Position numbers and translations under genes: made by a program. A stretch of 64,000 nt of DNA from Cryptomeria japonica. Lineage: Eukaryota; Streptophyta; Pinopsida; Cupressales; Cupressaceae. The DNA is taken from contig NC_081410.1 of assembly GCF_030272615.1 (NCBI RefSeq), forward strand, positions 222,571,415-222,635,414, in the 5' to 3' direction. Shown here one piece after another: positions 1 through 10,199 of this stretch (its first letter is position 1; each line of letters opens with the position of its first letter). Below the pieces are notes generated by a model, which saw nothing but the letters and a program-made list of their open reading frames with translations, was not told where the DNA came from and did no database searches.

Positions 1-890
1 TACATTAGCTTTCATTGTTGGACCTAATAGTACCCAAGAAGTTTTCTAGGGGTAACTCCAAATGCACATTTCTTTGGGTTTAATCTTAACTAATATTGTT
101 CAAGCTTGTATAAGATCTTGCCCAAGATGTTCAAATGTTCTTTCCTTGTAAGAGATTTTTCAAGTATGTCATCTACATAATATTCCATAAAAGTATGCAT
201 CATGTCATGGAAAATTGTTGTCACGACCCTCTGATAAGTTACTCCTGCATTTTTAAGCCTGAATGGCATGACATTCCAGCATTAAGTACCCCATGTACAA
301 GTGAATGTTGTCTTTTCCTAATCTTCAAGGGTGATTCTTATTTGATTTTACCCCAAGAATCCATCCATTAAGGAAATCATCTCATGTCCTGCTAATAAGT
401 CTACAATATATCAATGTTAGGTAGTGGGAAATCATCTTTGGGACATGCTTTGTTCAAATCCCTGAAGTCAGTGCAAAATCTTATGCTTTTATCAGGCTTG
501 GACATTGGTACAATGCTTGAGACCCACTCTAGATAAGAAATAGGTCCAATGAAACCCACATCTAATAGTTTCTTTAGCTTTGTTTTGACAAGAAGAGCGA
601 TATGTGGATGCATCTTCCTTATCTTTTGCTTAACCGGTTTTGCTTTTGGATCCACATTGAGATGGTGCATGATCTAGATCAAGTCCTGACATGTGTGCAT
701 AGGACCAAGCAAAATTTTTCTGCCTTTGTTTGAAGAATTCTATGTAGTCTTTCTTTTCTTCATCTGATAAAGATGCAACAAGATGAAGGACCTTGGGATC
801 CTTTAGTGTGCCAATGTTTATTGCTTCTGTTGGTTATATCAATATATCAGATTTCTCCTGAAAATATGTAGGGAGGGTGTCAAACTTTCC
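1..890 (-). pseudogene. pol: Tat-1 reverse transcriptase (N-terminal to palm, broken)
   Basis: The clearest open piece is 401-670, with the gypsy RT start region: VDPKAKPVKQK, then a conserved DFRDLNKACPKDDFPLPNID. Further left in other frames come the palm blocks. The catalytic YVDD codons lie at 168-179 on the minus strand, followed by a GVTPRKLLG-like block near 20-60. Upstream (about 680-890) is the usual plant gypsy segment with a QRQKNFAWSYA-like word. Several frameshifts break the domain into at least three frames, so it cannot make an active enzyme as it stands. The RT thumb and RNase H continue outside the window. The family call is secure; the exact limits are not. Confidence 0.85.
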
Positions 891-895
891 ATCTC

Positions 896-1243
896 CTAGT
901 GCCTCAAAGAGGTTTTCCCATCAGATATGCCCTTTACTTTTCCTCTTGATTGATCTAGTGTTGCCATGAAATGGTTTTCAACACTAGGTCTTTTGCCTTG
1001 TTTTATTTCAATTTTGTGATTGGAAAGTTTGGCACTCTTTTGACTATAAGAAGCATTACTTGATTCACCGGTGGAAGATATCTTAGGTGTGATTGGTTCA
1101 ACAACATTAAGATATACAACTAAGTCATGATCATTGGAAAAGACATCCAATTTAGGGTTTTCTAAGTTATCCCAATCAATCAGTTCTGGATGAAGCAGGG
1201 GTAGTTCATAATCATCGTCATCATTGGGTATTTCAGGATTCAT
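896..1243 (-). pseudogene. pol: Tat-1 Pol linker between G-patch and RT
   Basis: A 115-codon open stretch rich in Asp, Glu, Ser and Asn. Its beginning (HPELIDWDN) matches the same place in Tat-2 (YLELINWDE near 37410-37437), so it is the hinge between the G-patch part and the reverse transcriptase of this element type. No catalytic motif is visible. It ends just before the RT leader at about 890. Between 1244 and 1770 the frame is broken, but acidic, Ser-rich linker sequence continues. Confidence 0.6.
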
Positions 1244-1770
1244 GACGTAATAGTCATAGTTTGGTGTAGAATAAGTAATGTCATAGATAGAACTCTCTTG
1301 ATGATAGTCTCTCCCAAGTGCTCTCCAATTAGCTCTAATGAAGTAAGAATTGTTATTTTGCGATTCACTCTCAAGTGACTCATCATCTGACGTTCATCCC
1401 TCAAATGAATGGATTATATCAACACATACATCTTTGATACTATAGGTTTCCTTTGGATCATTTTTATGAGATTCATTTGTGGCTTGAAGATGACATACTT
1501 ATGCACATGGCATAGAAGATTTTGTTTTCTTTGCTAACTTTTGCCTTCTATCAAACTCAGCTTCTTCTCAACTAATAGTCATTCCTTCTTGACTTTCTAT
1601 TAGTTCTTCCATACCATGGTGTCTCTTGCTCAATATTTGATATAGATTTGAGGTTCTGTTGGTCTTCTAATGACTAAGTAGTGGCTATTTGTGTTTCTTG
1701 TGGAGTCACTTATTGATCTTTCTCATTCTCTTTCCTTTGTTGCCTTGCATATGCTTCTTTCCTTTGAATC

Positions 1771-2526
1771 CTAATTTCTTCTTGTCTTCTTTCCAACTTT
1801 ATTCTCAAGTTTTGTGAAAAGTGTGTCCTCACTTGTACCAACTGCTTGTTCCTCACCATTTTCTTCATTTGATGCATTAGATGATGGATCTGGATCCCAT
1901 TCATATTCATTTGAATCTATTTCTAAATCATTGTCTAGAATCACACCACTATACCTGACAAGATTGTTATATGGTGAGAATAATTCTCTGATTTTGGCCA
2001 TCTATTCTTTCACTATTTTTGGAGTATCTTGATCAGGTTTCATCCTTACTTGTATGCCTTGGACTTATTTGCAAGATTCTTCTTCTGTTTTGATATCAAG
2101 CTCTTCTTGTTGTCTCTCATATTCTTCTTGTTTCTATTTGTTGGCTATTATTTCTGCTTCTTGATGTAGCCTTTCTTGCCATCGTTCTTCTTTAGGGATT
2201 TCTTTCTTTCTCCACTTTGGGTGTTTATAAGTGTGTTGCTTTTGCTTTGATATAGAATACCCAAGTCCTGATTTATCTTTCTTAGATTGTGTATGAGGAC
2301 AAATGGGTTCTGAAATACCTTCTCGTCTCTTGCCAATTGGTCTTTTTACTTCATATTCTATATTTTGCATTATTTTGTAACCATTGCCATATTGCTCTAT
2401 GGAAATACTAACTTTTGTAGCTATTTCTATAGTTTCATCTTCATCTTTGTATAACCAGCTAAGAATGTCTTTATCTTCAATTTCCTCTGAAAGTGTTCTA
2501 GCTCTAACAAGTGCCTCATCAAACAT
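1771..2526 (-). pseudogene. pol: Tat-1 Pol region with degenerate G-patch
   Basis: The open piece 2134-2526 contains a G-patch-like block at about residues 45-92: a degenerate glycine start, then a GKRREGISEPI word and a closing SGLGY. The aligned block in Tat-2 (37129-37236) is much closer to the G-patch consensus. Several glycines have been lost in Tat-1. G-patch modules are glycine-rich RNA-binding segments or helicase-activating partners. In some retroviruses one follows the protease, and the position here, just after protease and before RT, is the same. The piece 1771-2001 continues the acidic linker. Sire-I landed just upstream, at 2603. Confidence 0.62.
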
Positions 2527-2597
2527 TTTAATTGATTTCTATGAGATGCGTAGTTGAGTATTTGTAGGTTTTTCATAGGAATTAGGTGGAAGTGGTA

Positions 2598-2602
2598 AAG
2601 AG
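2598..2602. other. Target site duplication AAGAG, left copy (Sire-I)
   Basis: AAGAG directly precedes the TGTTAGG end of Sire-I and is repeated exactly at 9248-9252, right after the opposite end. Five bases is the normal duplication length for copia integrases. Confidence 0.9.
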
Positions 2603-3667
2603 TGTTAGGTCCCAGAGACAACTTAGAGGGGGGGGGGGGTGAGTCAGTTGTCTAATAAATTTAACCAAAATTAACTTAACCAAAACTTAATGCTTAATGC
2701 CGGTAAACCAAACTTTATGCCGATAGATAATTTTATCAGTTAATTGTAGTACCAGTAAGATTAATGCATAAAACAAAAAGACAATAACATCTACAACACA
2801 TAACACAAATATTTGTACGTGGAAACCCTATAAGGGGAAAAACCACTGTGGGAATCTTGACCCACAATCAAATGATACTATTGCAGATAATATGTGTGTA
2901 TAATATGGAATCTGCACATGTAGAAAGGCCAGCTGCCTAGAGCTCACTGCTCAATCACAAAATGAGAGGCACACTAACTACAATTGGATGGTTAAATCCA
3001 ATGATAATGTACTGCATAAAATAGCATCTTCATATGCTCGATTCAGTACCGGTTTAGTTTTGATTTCCTTCACAAAAACCTTCCTTCAACCTTTAAATGA
3101 TGTCTCCATGTATAACTCTGCTTATTTTTGCATATACCTTATTACAATTCCTTTTTCAATCGCATATCAATCTCAAAAATGAGATCTTACATTTATACCA
3201 TAACCTAAGACCAATTGAATAGGTCGGCCCACTAAAAGATATTACAATAAATTCAATTATAAATAAATCGATATCTGATGCATGATGTCGGTTCAATGCA
3301 TTTACAATAATAATAAATCATCTCCATAACGTGCCATGCTGATCTGGAATAGATATGCCTGCCGGTGTATATCCTGGACCTATTTGTCGATAACAACAAA
3401 TAAGAAAACCCGAATAAACCACTAACCAAATCACCAAAACCACGTGATCAAATAATGTCTTTGACATAACCAAGTAGTCTCTAGGTCATTCCAAGTGCCG
3501 GTGAATAATATAATCTATCGGTGAACCAAATACCGGTGATTGTACATAAGTCTCTGACTTGCCGGTGAACATAACCAAAGATCTCCAAATGCTGATAAGT
3601 GTTGACAAGTGATGACAGGTGTTGACATAAATGACAAAACCATATCAACAAATCCAAATTACCAACA
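2603..3667 (-). repeat. Sire-I 3' LTR (left copy)
   Basis: A 1065-bp LTR. On the minus strand it starts TGTTGGTAA after the polypurine tract and ends CCTAACA. It holds a TATA-like GGTATAAATG on the minus strand (about 3191-3205), a GTGG...CCAC hairpin motif (about 2817-2853), and a run of 12 G on the plus strand near the outer end. The two members of the pair differ by scattered substitutions and small indels. Confidence 0.92.
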
Positions 3668-3684
3668 ATCTCCCCCTTTGGCAT
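3668..3684 (-). other. Polypurine tract of Sire-I
   Basis: On the minus strand the sequence ATGCCAAAGGGGGAGAT directly abuts the 3' LTR. The same tract precedes the Sire-C 3' LTR and the Sire-B LTR. It is the expected plus-strand priming site for this lineage. Confidence 0.85.
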
Positions 3685-4038
3685 TGATGGCAACACAAGA
3701 TGGAAAAACCATCAAAGTGTCAAAACAGAAATGCCAAAAACCAAAAACCAACAATCTCCCAAAGAGATCATTAACCAGAAATCAAAATACATAATGTCTC
3801 TCCCCTAAGAATAATCTCTCCCAAAAGATATCTCTCCCCAAAATGTTTTTCAAATGTTTTTAAATAATATCTCTCCCCCTTTGACATCAAATGCCAAAGC
3901 ATTACAAAAAACTAGATTCAAATACAAAATACCAACTTATTATACCAACTACTCCCATTGAGAAGTAGCTCTCCTCATCAAAGCCAGAATACAAGATTTC
4001 TCTGTTAATTCGGCCAGTTGATGACAAACATCAACTGT
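3685..4038 (-). other. Sire-I 3' untranslated region
   Basis: About 350 bases between RNase H and polypurine tract with no supported gene. It contains further short purine-rich blocks on the minus strand (near 3865-3890 and 3950), of the kind reported as multiple polypurine tracts in Sireviruses. Several CTCTCCC words recur here. Confidence 0.6.
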
Positions 4039-5668
4039 CTAAGTCTCTATCGGTGGGGGTAGGGCTCCAAGTTTCTCTCTGAGATATTCAAAAGTATCCT
4101 TATGCAAAGACTTTGTTAAAATATCTGCAATCTGCTCTTTAGTATTCACATAAACCAATTTCACTTCTTTTGCTTCAACATTCTCTTTTAGAAAATTGAA
4201 TTTGATAGAAACATGTTTATTCTTAGAGTGAAATATTGGGTTCTTTGATATATCAATTGCTACCATATTATCATAGTAAATAGTTATACGTTCCTTACAT
4301 TTTACCTTTATGTCCTTCAACATTTGTTTGATCCATAATACGTGTGTATAGTTTGTTGCTACTGCAACATATTCTGATTTTGCTGTTGATAGACTTGTAC
4401 AACTCTGTTTCTTGCTCAACCATGAAATTAGTTTGCTACCAAGAAAAAATGCTCCACTGGTGGTGCTTTTTCAGTCATCCACATCTCCTACTTAGCATCT
4501 GTGTATGCACGTAAGTCAAATTTTTCATCTCTAGGATACCATAAACCAAGATTTGTAGTGCCTTGTAGGTACTGGAAAATCCTTTTCACTGTTGATTCAT
4601 GATTTTATTTAGGATTACTCTAAAATATTGAAATAATACATACTACATTCATAATATCAAGTCTTGTTTGTGTCAAATACAATAAACCTCCTACCATAGA
4701 CTTGTATCTAGTCGGATTAACAGGTTTTGATTCATCCTTCAAAGATAATTTATCAGTTGTAGTCATAGGCGTGCTTACCGGTTTACAGTTTTCCATGCCA
4801 AATTTATTTAGTAATTCCATCAAATACTTAGATTGACATAGGAATATACCTTTATCAGTCTGTGAAATCTGCAATCCTAAAAAGAATTTTATCTCTCCAA
4901 TCATGACATTTCAAATTCTTGCTGCATTTTGTTAGAAAAGTCTTTACACAATCCATCTTCTCCTCCAAAGATTATATCATCAACAAAAACTTCAATAACC
5001 AAGATGTCATCATTAGTCACTTTATAGTATAGATTGCTGTCAGCATTACCTTTAGTGTATCCAAGCTTTGAAAGATATTTGTCCAATCTAGCATACCAAG
5101 CTCTAGGAGCTTGTTTTAGACCATATAAAGCTTTCCTTAACCTGCAAACCATGTTGTTGTTATCTGTCAAAGAAAATCCATCGGGTTTTTCAATATAAAC
5201 TTCTTCTTCAAGATCCCCATTCAGAAATGCACATTTAACATCCATTTGATATACTTTATAGTTCTTGTGTGCTGCAAAATCCATTAAAAGTCTGTCTGCC
5301 TCAATTCTAGCTACCGGTGCAAAGGTTTCATTGTAACAAATTCCTTCATTCTGTGAATATCCCTTACACACTAATCTTTCTTTGTTTCTGATTACCTTAC
5401 CATCTTCATTAAGTTTATTTTTGAAAACCCATTTAGTTTCAATTACATTTTTGTCTTTAGTCCAGGGAACTAATGACCAAGTGTTATTCCTTTCAATTTG
5501 TTCCAATTCATCTTCCATAGCTTTAATCCAATATTTATCTTCACATGCCTCATTAATTGATGTAGGCTCAATTTGAGAAATAATACATACCTCTTCATTT
5601 GCCAATCTTCCTCTAGTCATAACTTCTTGAAATTTGTTTCCAATTATCTGATCTTCAGAATGATTCAA
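4039..5668 (-). pseudogene. pol: Sire-I reverse transcriptase and RNase H
   Basis: RT is open from 5668 to 4901. It starts with the copia N-terminal block (a WIKAMEDELEQI-like word, then TKWVFKNKL), followed by the QMDVKCAFLNG block, LYGLKQAPRAW and the catalytic FVDDIIFGG (FVDD codons at 4976-4987). A frameshift at about 4901 moves the connection domain (FFLGLQISQ, MVGGLLYLTQTRLDIMNV) into another frame at 4904-4620. RNase H follows in a third frame (4419-4039): KKQSCTSLSTAKSEYVA and the closing VNTKEQIADILTK. Catalytic blocks are largely kept but the frame is broken at least twice, so it is recently functional in design but inactive. RT and integrase share one frame. Confidence 0.9.
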
Positions 5669-5695
5669 TCTTACATACCAGGGTGTATTTACTTG

Positions 5696-6965
5696 CTACT
5701 GTTCTTTAGTGACCATTGAATCCTTAGATGATGCTAGTGTAATTGGATCACCATTGTGTACAGGTGTATTCACAGTAGGTTCATTTGTGATTATCTCTAT
5801 TGCCAGTTCAGAGTCTATGTACCTTGAATTTCCTCTAAACTGTTCATCAATCTTCACATTTGCACTCTCAACAATTTTCTGCAATCTCTTGTTAAAACAT
5901 CTATATGTCTTTCTCTTAGATGAATAACCAAGAAATATTCCTTCATCACTTCTAGGATCAAATTTTCCAATATACTCATCTCTTCTAATATAGCATTTAC
6001 TTCCAAATATTCTGAAATATTTAAGAGTAGGAGTATTACCAAACCATAGTTCATGAGGGGTCTTACCGATTTCACCTCTGATGTGAACTTTGTTGAATGT
6101 ATAAACTGCTATATTGACCGCTTCTCTCTAGTATATATGAGGTAGATTTTCTTTTGATATCATACTTCTAGCTGCATCCAAGATAGTTCTATTTTTCCTT
6201 TCCACAACTCCATTCTGTTGGGGTGTCAGGGGTACTGATAACTATCTTTTGATCCCATTCACTTCACAGAATGTATTAAATTCCTTAGATGTGAATTCAC
6301 CTCCTTGATATGATCTCAAACATTTTATTTTCTTGCTGGTTTCATTTTCAACCATCATCTTGAATAGTTTGAATTTTGCAAATGCTTCAGATTTTTCCTT
6401 GAGAAAAGTAACCCAACACATTCTAGAATAGTCATCAATGATTAGCATAAAATACCTATCTCCTTGTATACTTCTAGTTCTTGCTAGACCACATAAATCA
6501 ATATGAATTAAATCAAGAATATTGTTAGACTTCTTTGGAATACTCTTGAAAGTTTCTCTAACTTGCTTTCCAAATTGACATTCCTTACATACCGGATTGT
6601 GAGGTTTAACAATCTTAGGTAAATCTCTTACTGCCTTAGTTGTACTGATTTTCACAATGCAATCAAAATTTACATGATAAAGTCTCTTATGCCATAACCA
6701 ACTTTCATCAATATGTGCAATCAAACATGCTTTCTCGTTGTTGTTCAAATGAAAGATATTACCTCTAGTCTGATTACCGGTTGCAATTTCCAAACTAGTG
6801 TTGTTTAAGATTTTGCATTTTCCATTCTTGAATTGTAACTGAAATCCTTTCTCAACTAATTGACCAACACTCAAAAGATTATTCTTCAAACCTTCAACAT
6901 AGTAAACATTATCAATATTGTGCTTACCATCAAAAGATATAGTGCCTTTTCCTTTGATCCATTGT
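5696..6965 (-). pseudogene. pol: Sire-I integrase
   Basis: The open part 6889-6242 holds the zinc-binding HHCC-like region (ESWLWHKRLYHVNFD, CKECQFGKQ) and the first catalytic Asp (LIHIDLCG). The second catalytic Asp is replaced by Tyr in the block LRSYQGGEF, where the sister copies at 58200 and 61350 keep Asp. A stop lies just before the PQQNGVVER block, which carries the catalytic Glu, and another in the YWREAV-like block where Trp became a stop. The C-terminal part (a KYFRIFGSKCYI-like word, GIFLGYSSKRK) continues to about 5696. A small deletion plus frameshift at about 6960 separates it from protease. Inactive. Confidence 0.88.
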
Positions 6966-6969
6966 ATTC

Positions 6970-8121
6970 CTAAAAGGTTAAGAATTTACTCTTATCACCA
7001 ATCATGTGATGTGAACATACTGAATCAATAATCCATTCATCCTTATCTTCAACTTTAGCTACCAAGGCCTGCTCTACTGGTTGAACAGTAGGTGTCGGTT
7101 GATCTTTTGTTATAGCAACAAAATCCCATCCATTGTCTATCGGATCCTCATCAGAATCATTAGTAACTACTTCATCAACATAATAACAAGATTTGTCTCT
7201 ATTCTTCTTAAACTTGTATTTCTGATAATAAGGGTTAGGATTATATGTTCTTTTAGCTTCTTCTCTTAATCTTGCATGTCTATCAGGACATCTAGAAGCC
7301 ATATGACCAATCTTATTACAGTTAAAACATTTAAAGGGCGCTTTACCTTCATACTTACTTCCAATTGGACCTTTAGGCATTTTCCTTGCAAATAGTGCTT
7401 CAAGTTTGATTGCATAGAAGGCTTTCCAATCAAATTTCTTAGATGATGATGATGTTGCTGCAGATGATGATGATGCCTTGAAAGCTAGATCTATCTTAGT
7501 AGTAGTAACATGATCAAATTCCTCAAGTTCAAAAGCTGAAAGTTTTCCAACCAAGGTGTCTCTAGATACTGATGAATTAGGCATTGTTCTCAATTCATTT
7601 ATAGCAGTAAATTTCATTTTATATGCTGGTGGAAAGGCTCTTAAAACTTTAGAAACAATCTCATCTTCACTTAAGGTTCCTCCACAACATTGTATACCCA
7701 AAACAATTTCATTTACTCTTTCCATAAAAGCAGAAATTCTTTCATCTTCTTCCATTTTCAAACTTTCATACCTGACCTGGAAGTATTCAAGTTTTGCAAT
7801 TTTGACTGTGGAGTCTCCTTCATTCAATGTTTCTAGTTTATCCCAAATAGCTTTAGCAGTAGATTTGTCTGACAATCCCATGACTTGCTGATCTGAGAAT
7901 GCGCTCAAAAGTGCTTCTCTTGCTTTGCAATCATTTTCCTCATCTTTATCCAAGTTAGGTGGATTAGGTTGACCTTGAGTAGGAGCATTATAGCCATTCT
8001 TTGTAACATCCCATATGTCCTTTCCAATGCAATTCAAATGTGTCTCCATCCTGATCTTCCATATGCCACAGTTAGTTCCATCAAGTTTCAGACTGCCCTT
8101 CCTAAAATAGTTAGAAGACAT
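6970..8121 (-). CDS. gag: Sire-I Gag and protease start, open ORF of 383 codons
   Basis: An intact ORF. Residues about 10-230 form the copia Gag core (LDGTNCGIWKIRMETHL, KAIWDKLETLNEGD, YESLKMEEDERI). A Ser-rich linker follows, then a CX2CX4HX4C zinc knuckle (CFNCNKIGHMASRC) at about residues 264-278, read from about 7286-7330. The ORF ends in the protease active-site block WIIDSVCSHHM (about residue 365), where the usual DSG is changed to DSV, probably damaging catalysis. The start at 8121 is about 40 bases downstream of the primer site, the normal short spacing for this family. The next frame element is integrase, after a short deletion. Confidence 0.9.
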   Translation of the reverse strand: MSSNYFRKGSLKLDGTNCGIWKIRMETHLNCIGKDIWDVTKNGYNAPTQGQPNPPNLDKDEENDCKAREALLSAFSDQQVMGLSDKSTAKAIWDKLETLNEGDSTVKIAKLEYFQVRYESLKMEEDERISAFMERVNEIVLGIQCCGGTLSEDEIVSKVLRAFPPAYKMKFTAINELRTMPNSSVSRDTLVGKLSAFELEEFDHVTTTKIDLAFKASSSSAATSSSSKKFDWKAFYAIKLEALFARKMPKGPIGSKYEGKAPFKCFNCNKIGHMASRCPDRHARLREEAKRTYNPNPYYQKYKFKKNRDKSCYYVDEVVTNDSDEDPIDNGWDFVAITKDQPTPTVQPVEQALVAKVEDKDEWIIDSVCSHHMIGDKSKFLTF

Positions 8122-8160
8122 TGGAACTCCTCAAGCTGTTAAACTTCTACAAAAAGAGGA

Positions 8161-8174
8161 CGACTTTGATACCA
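8161..8174 (-). other. Primer binding site of Sire-I (tRNA-iMet type)
   Basis: On the minus strand the LTR end CCTAACA is followed by AT and then TGGTATCAAAGTCG. This resembles the TGGTATCAGAGC primer site used by most plant copia elements, complementary to the 3' end of initiator methionine tRNA. Two changes from that form are visible. Confidence 0.85.
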
Positions 8175-8176
8175 AT

Positions 8177-9247
8177 TGTTAGGTCCTAGAGACAACTGAG
8201 AGGGGGGGGGGGGTGGTGTGGTGAATCAATTGTCCAATAAATTCAACCAAAATTAACTTAACCAAAACTTAATGCTTAATGCCGGTAAACCACACATTAT
8301 GCCGGTAGATAGTTTTATCAGTTAATTCCAGTACCGATAAAGATTAATGCATAAAATAGAAAGACAATAACATCTACAACACATAATACAAATATTACGT
8401 GGAAACCCTATAAGGGGAAAAACCACGATGGGAAGCCTTACCTACAATCAAATGATACTACTGCAGATAGTATGTGTGTACAATATGGATTCTGTACATG
8501 TAGAAAGGTCAGCTGCCTAGAGCTCACTGCTCAATCATAAAATGAGAGTCACATTGACTACAAGTGGATGGTTAAATCCAATGATAATGTACTGCATAAA
8601 ATAGCATCTTCATATGCTCAATTCAGTACTGGTTTAGTTCTGATTGCCTTCACAAAAACCTTCCTTGAACCTTCAAATAATGTCTCCATGTATAGCTCTG
8701 CTTATTTTCGCATATGCCTTATTACAATTCCTTTTTCAATCGCATATCAGTCTCACAAATGAGATCTTACATTTATGCCATAACGTAAGACCAATTGAAT
8801 AGGTCGGCTCACTAAAAGATATTACAATAAAATCAATTACAAATAAATCGATATCCGATGCATGATGTTAGCTCAATGCATTTACAATAATAATAAATCA
8901 TCTCCATAACATGTCATGCTAATCTGGAATAGATTTGCCTGCCGGTGTATATCCTGGACCTATTTGCCGGTAACAACAAATATGCAAAACCGAATAAACC
9001 AATAACCAAATCGCCAATACCAAGTGATAAAATAATGTCTTCGACATAACCAAGTAGTCTCCAAGTCATTCCAAGTGTCGATGAACAATATAATCTGCCG
9101 GTGAACCAAATACCGGTGAGTGTGCATAAGTCTCTGACTTGCTGGTGAACATAACCAAAGATCTCCAAGTGCTAATACGTGTTGACAAGTGATGAAAGGT
9201 GTTGATATCAATGACAAAACCATATCAACATATCCAAAATACCAACA
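8177..9247 (-). repeat. Sire-I 5' LTR (right copy)
   Basis: A 1071-bp LTR paired with 2603-3667. It acts as the promoter LTR for the minus-strand element. A TATA-like stretch on the minus strand lies at about 8771-8785, and the GTGG...CCAC hairpin at about 8398-8432. The outer end ACCAACA is followed by the target duplication AAGAG (9248-9252). Confidence 0.92.
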
Positions 9248-9252
9248 AAGAG

Positions 9253-10010
9253 TACTTTCCCATTCCTTCATCATTCAATTTGAGGTTTTTCTCAAAATTC
9301 TGCCATAAAATTGCTTGAGTTTTCTTGGTGGGATAGACTGCTTCTCTGTTATGTGGAACTCTTGTATCTTGTGCTAGTTTTAGATTATTGCAATATTGGC
9401 TAGAGTGTGCTTCTATAGTGATTTCTTGTCTATTATGAGGAAACTTAACACACTGATGGTATGTAGAAGGAACTGCTTGCATGTCATGAAGCCATGGTCT
9501 TCTCAGAAGAATGTTATAAAATAAATTCAAATCTAGAACCTAGCACAATGTGTCTCTTTCCACTGGTCCTATTTTGATTGGCAACACCACAGTCCCTTTA
9601 GATTAATTTTCTTCCTCATAATAAGCTTTGATAGTTATTTTTTTCTTTGGATCTACTGCATTTTCTGAATATCCCAAAGATTTTATTAAACTTAATGTAC
9701 AAATGTTCAATCCACCTCCACCATCTATGAGTACATGTTTGACACGGGTTGTATGACTGGTGACTTCAATATGTAGGGGAGAATTATGAGGATGTTGTAA
9801 GGATGCATCATCATTTTTAGAAAAGGATAAGCAATGAGGGGTTATGAGGTGTCCCACCATGTTTTGGAATTGATCCAAATCCAGGTCTTTTGAGACAGTT
9901 GTTTCTGCTAGAGCTTTCTCCAATATTTCCTTATGCATAGGTGAAACTTTTAGGAGCTCCAAAATTGATATTTGAGCGGGTATCTTTTGTAATTGTTCCA
10001 CTAAGTTGTA
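9253..10010 (-). pseudogene. pol: Tat-1 aspartic protease region
   Basis: The open piece 9603-10001 starts with a conserved segment before the protease (AQISILELLKVSP) also seen in Tat-2 near 35015. It then has the active-site block VLIDGGGGLNICT (about 9694-9740). The DGG form, in place of the usual DSG or DTG, recurs in Tat-2 as VIDGGSGLNLCT, so it is a lineage trait rather than decay. The piece 9253-9530 holds the C-terminal flap region ([21 protein letters not shown]). A stop near 9600 and frameshifts break the domain. The protein continues into the G-patch region on the other side of Sire-I. Confidence 0.82.
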
Positions 10011-10199
10011 TTGTCATGAAGTGAATTTTTATTCATTTGTTATACTCAGAAATGTAACCTTCGCTTTGCTTTTTGTAATGATGTTGATTGGTTCTAAAGG
10101 TGTTTTGTCTTTGACAATGATGACATTGACCACATCATCATATGTTTAAGTATAGTTTACATTGGCTTTTCCCTTGTCATCTTTTGAGTTGGATTGTTC

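Larger units (their letters stand above)
2603..9247 (-). mobile_element. Sire-I: nearly complete Sirevirus-type Ty1/copia element
   Basis: Two direct LTRs (2603-3667 and 8177-9247) bound an internal region that, on the minus strand, reads primer site, gag, protease, integrase, RT, RNase H and polypurine tract. Both outer ends begin TGTTA and end ACA on the plus strand. The 5-bp target duplication AAGAG is intact at 2598-2602 and 9248-9252. The order PR-IN-RT-RH marks Ty1/copia. The Gag style (IWDKL, LKMEEDE), the primer site TGGTATCA and the tract ending GGGGGAGAT fit the Sirevirus lineage. It inserted into Tat-1 between G-patch and protease. By eye the LTRs differ at about 18 of the first 220 aligned bases, so it is not recent. 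Confidence 0.93.
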
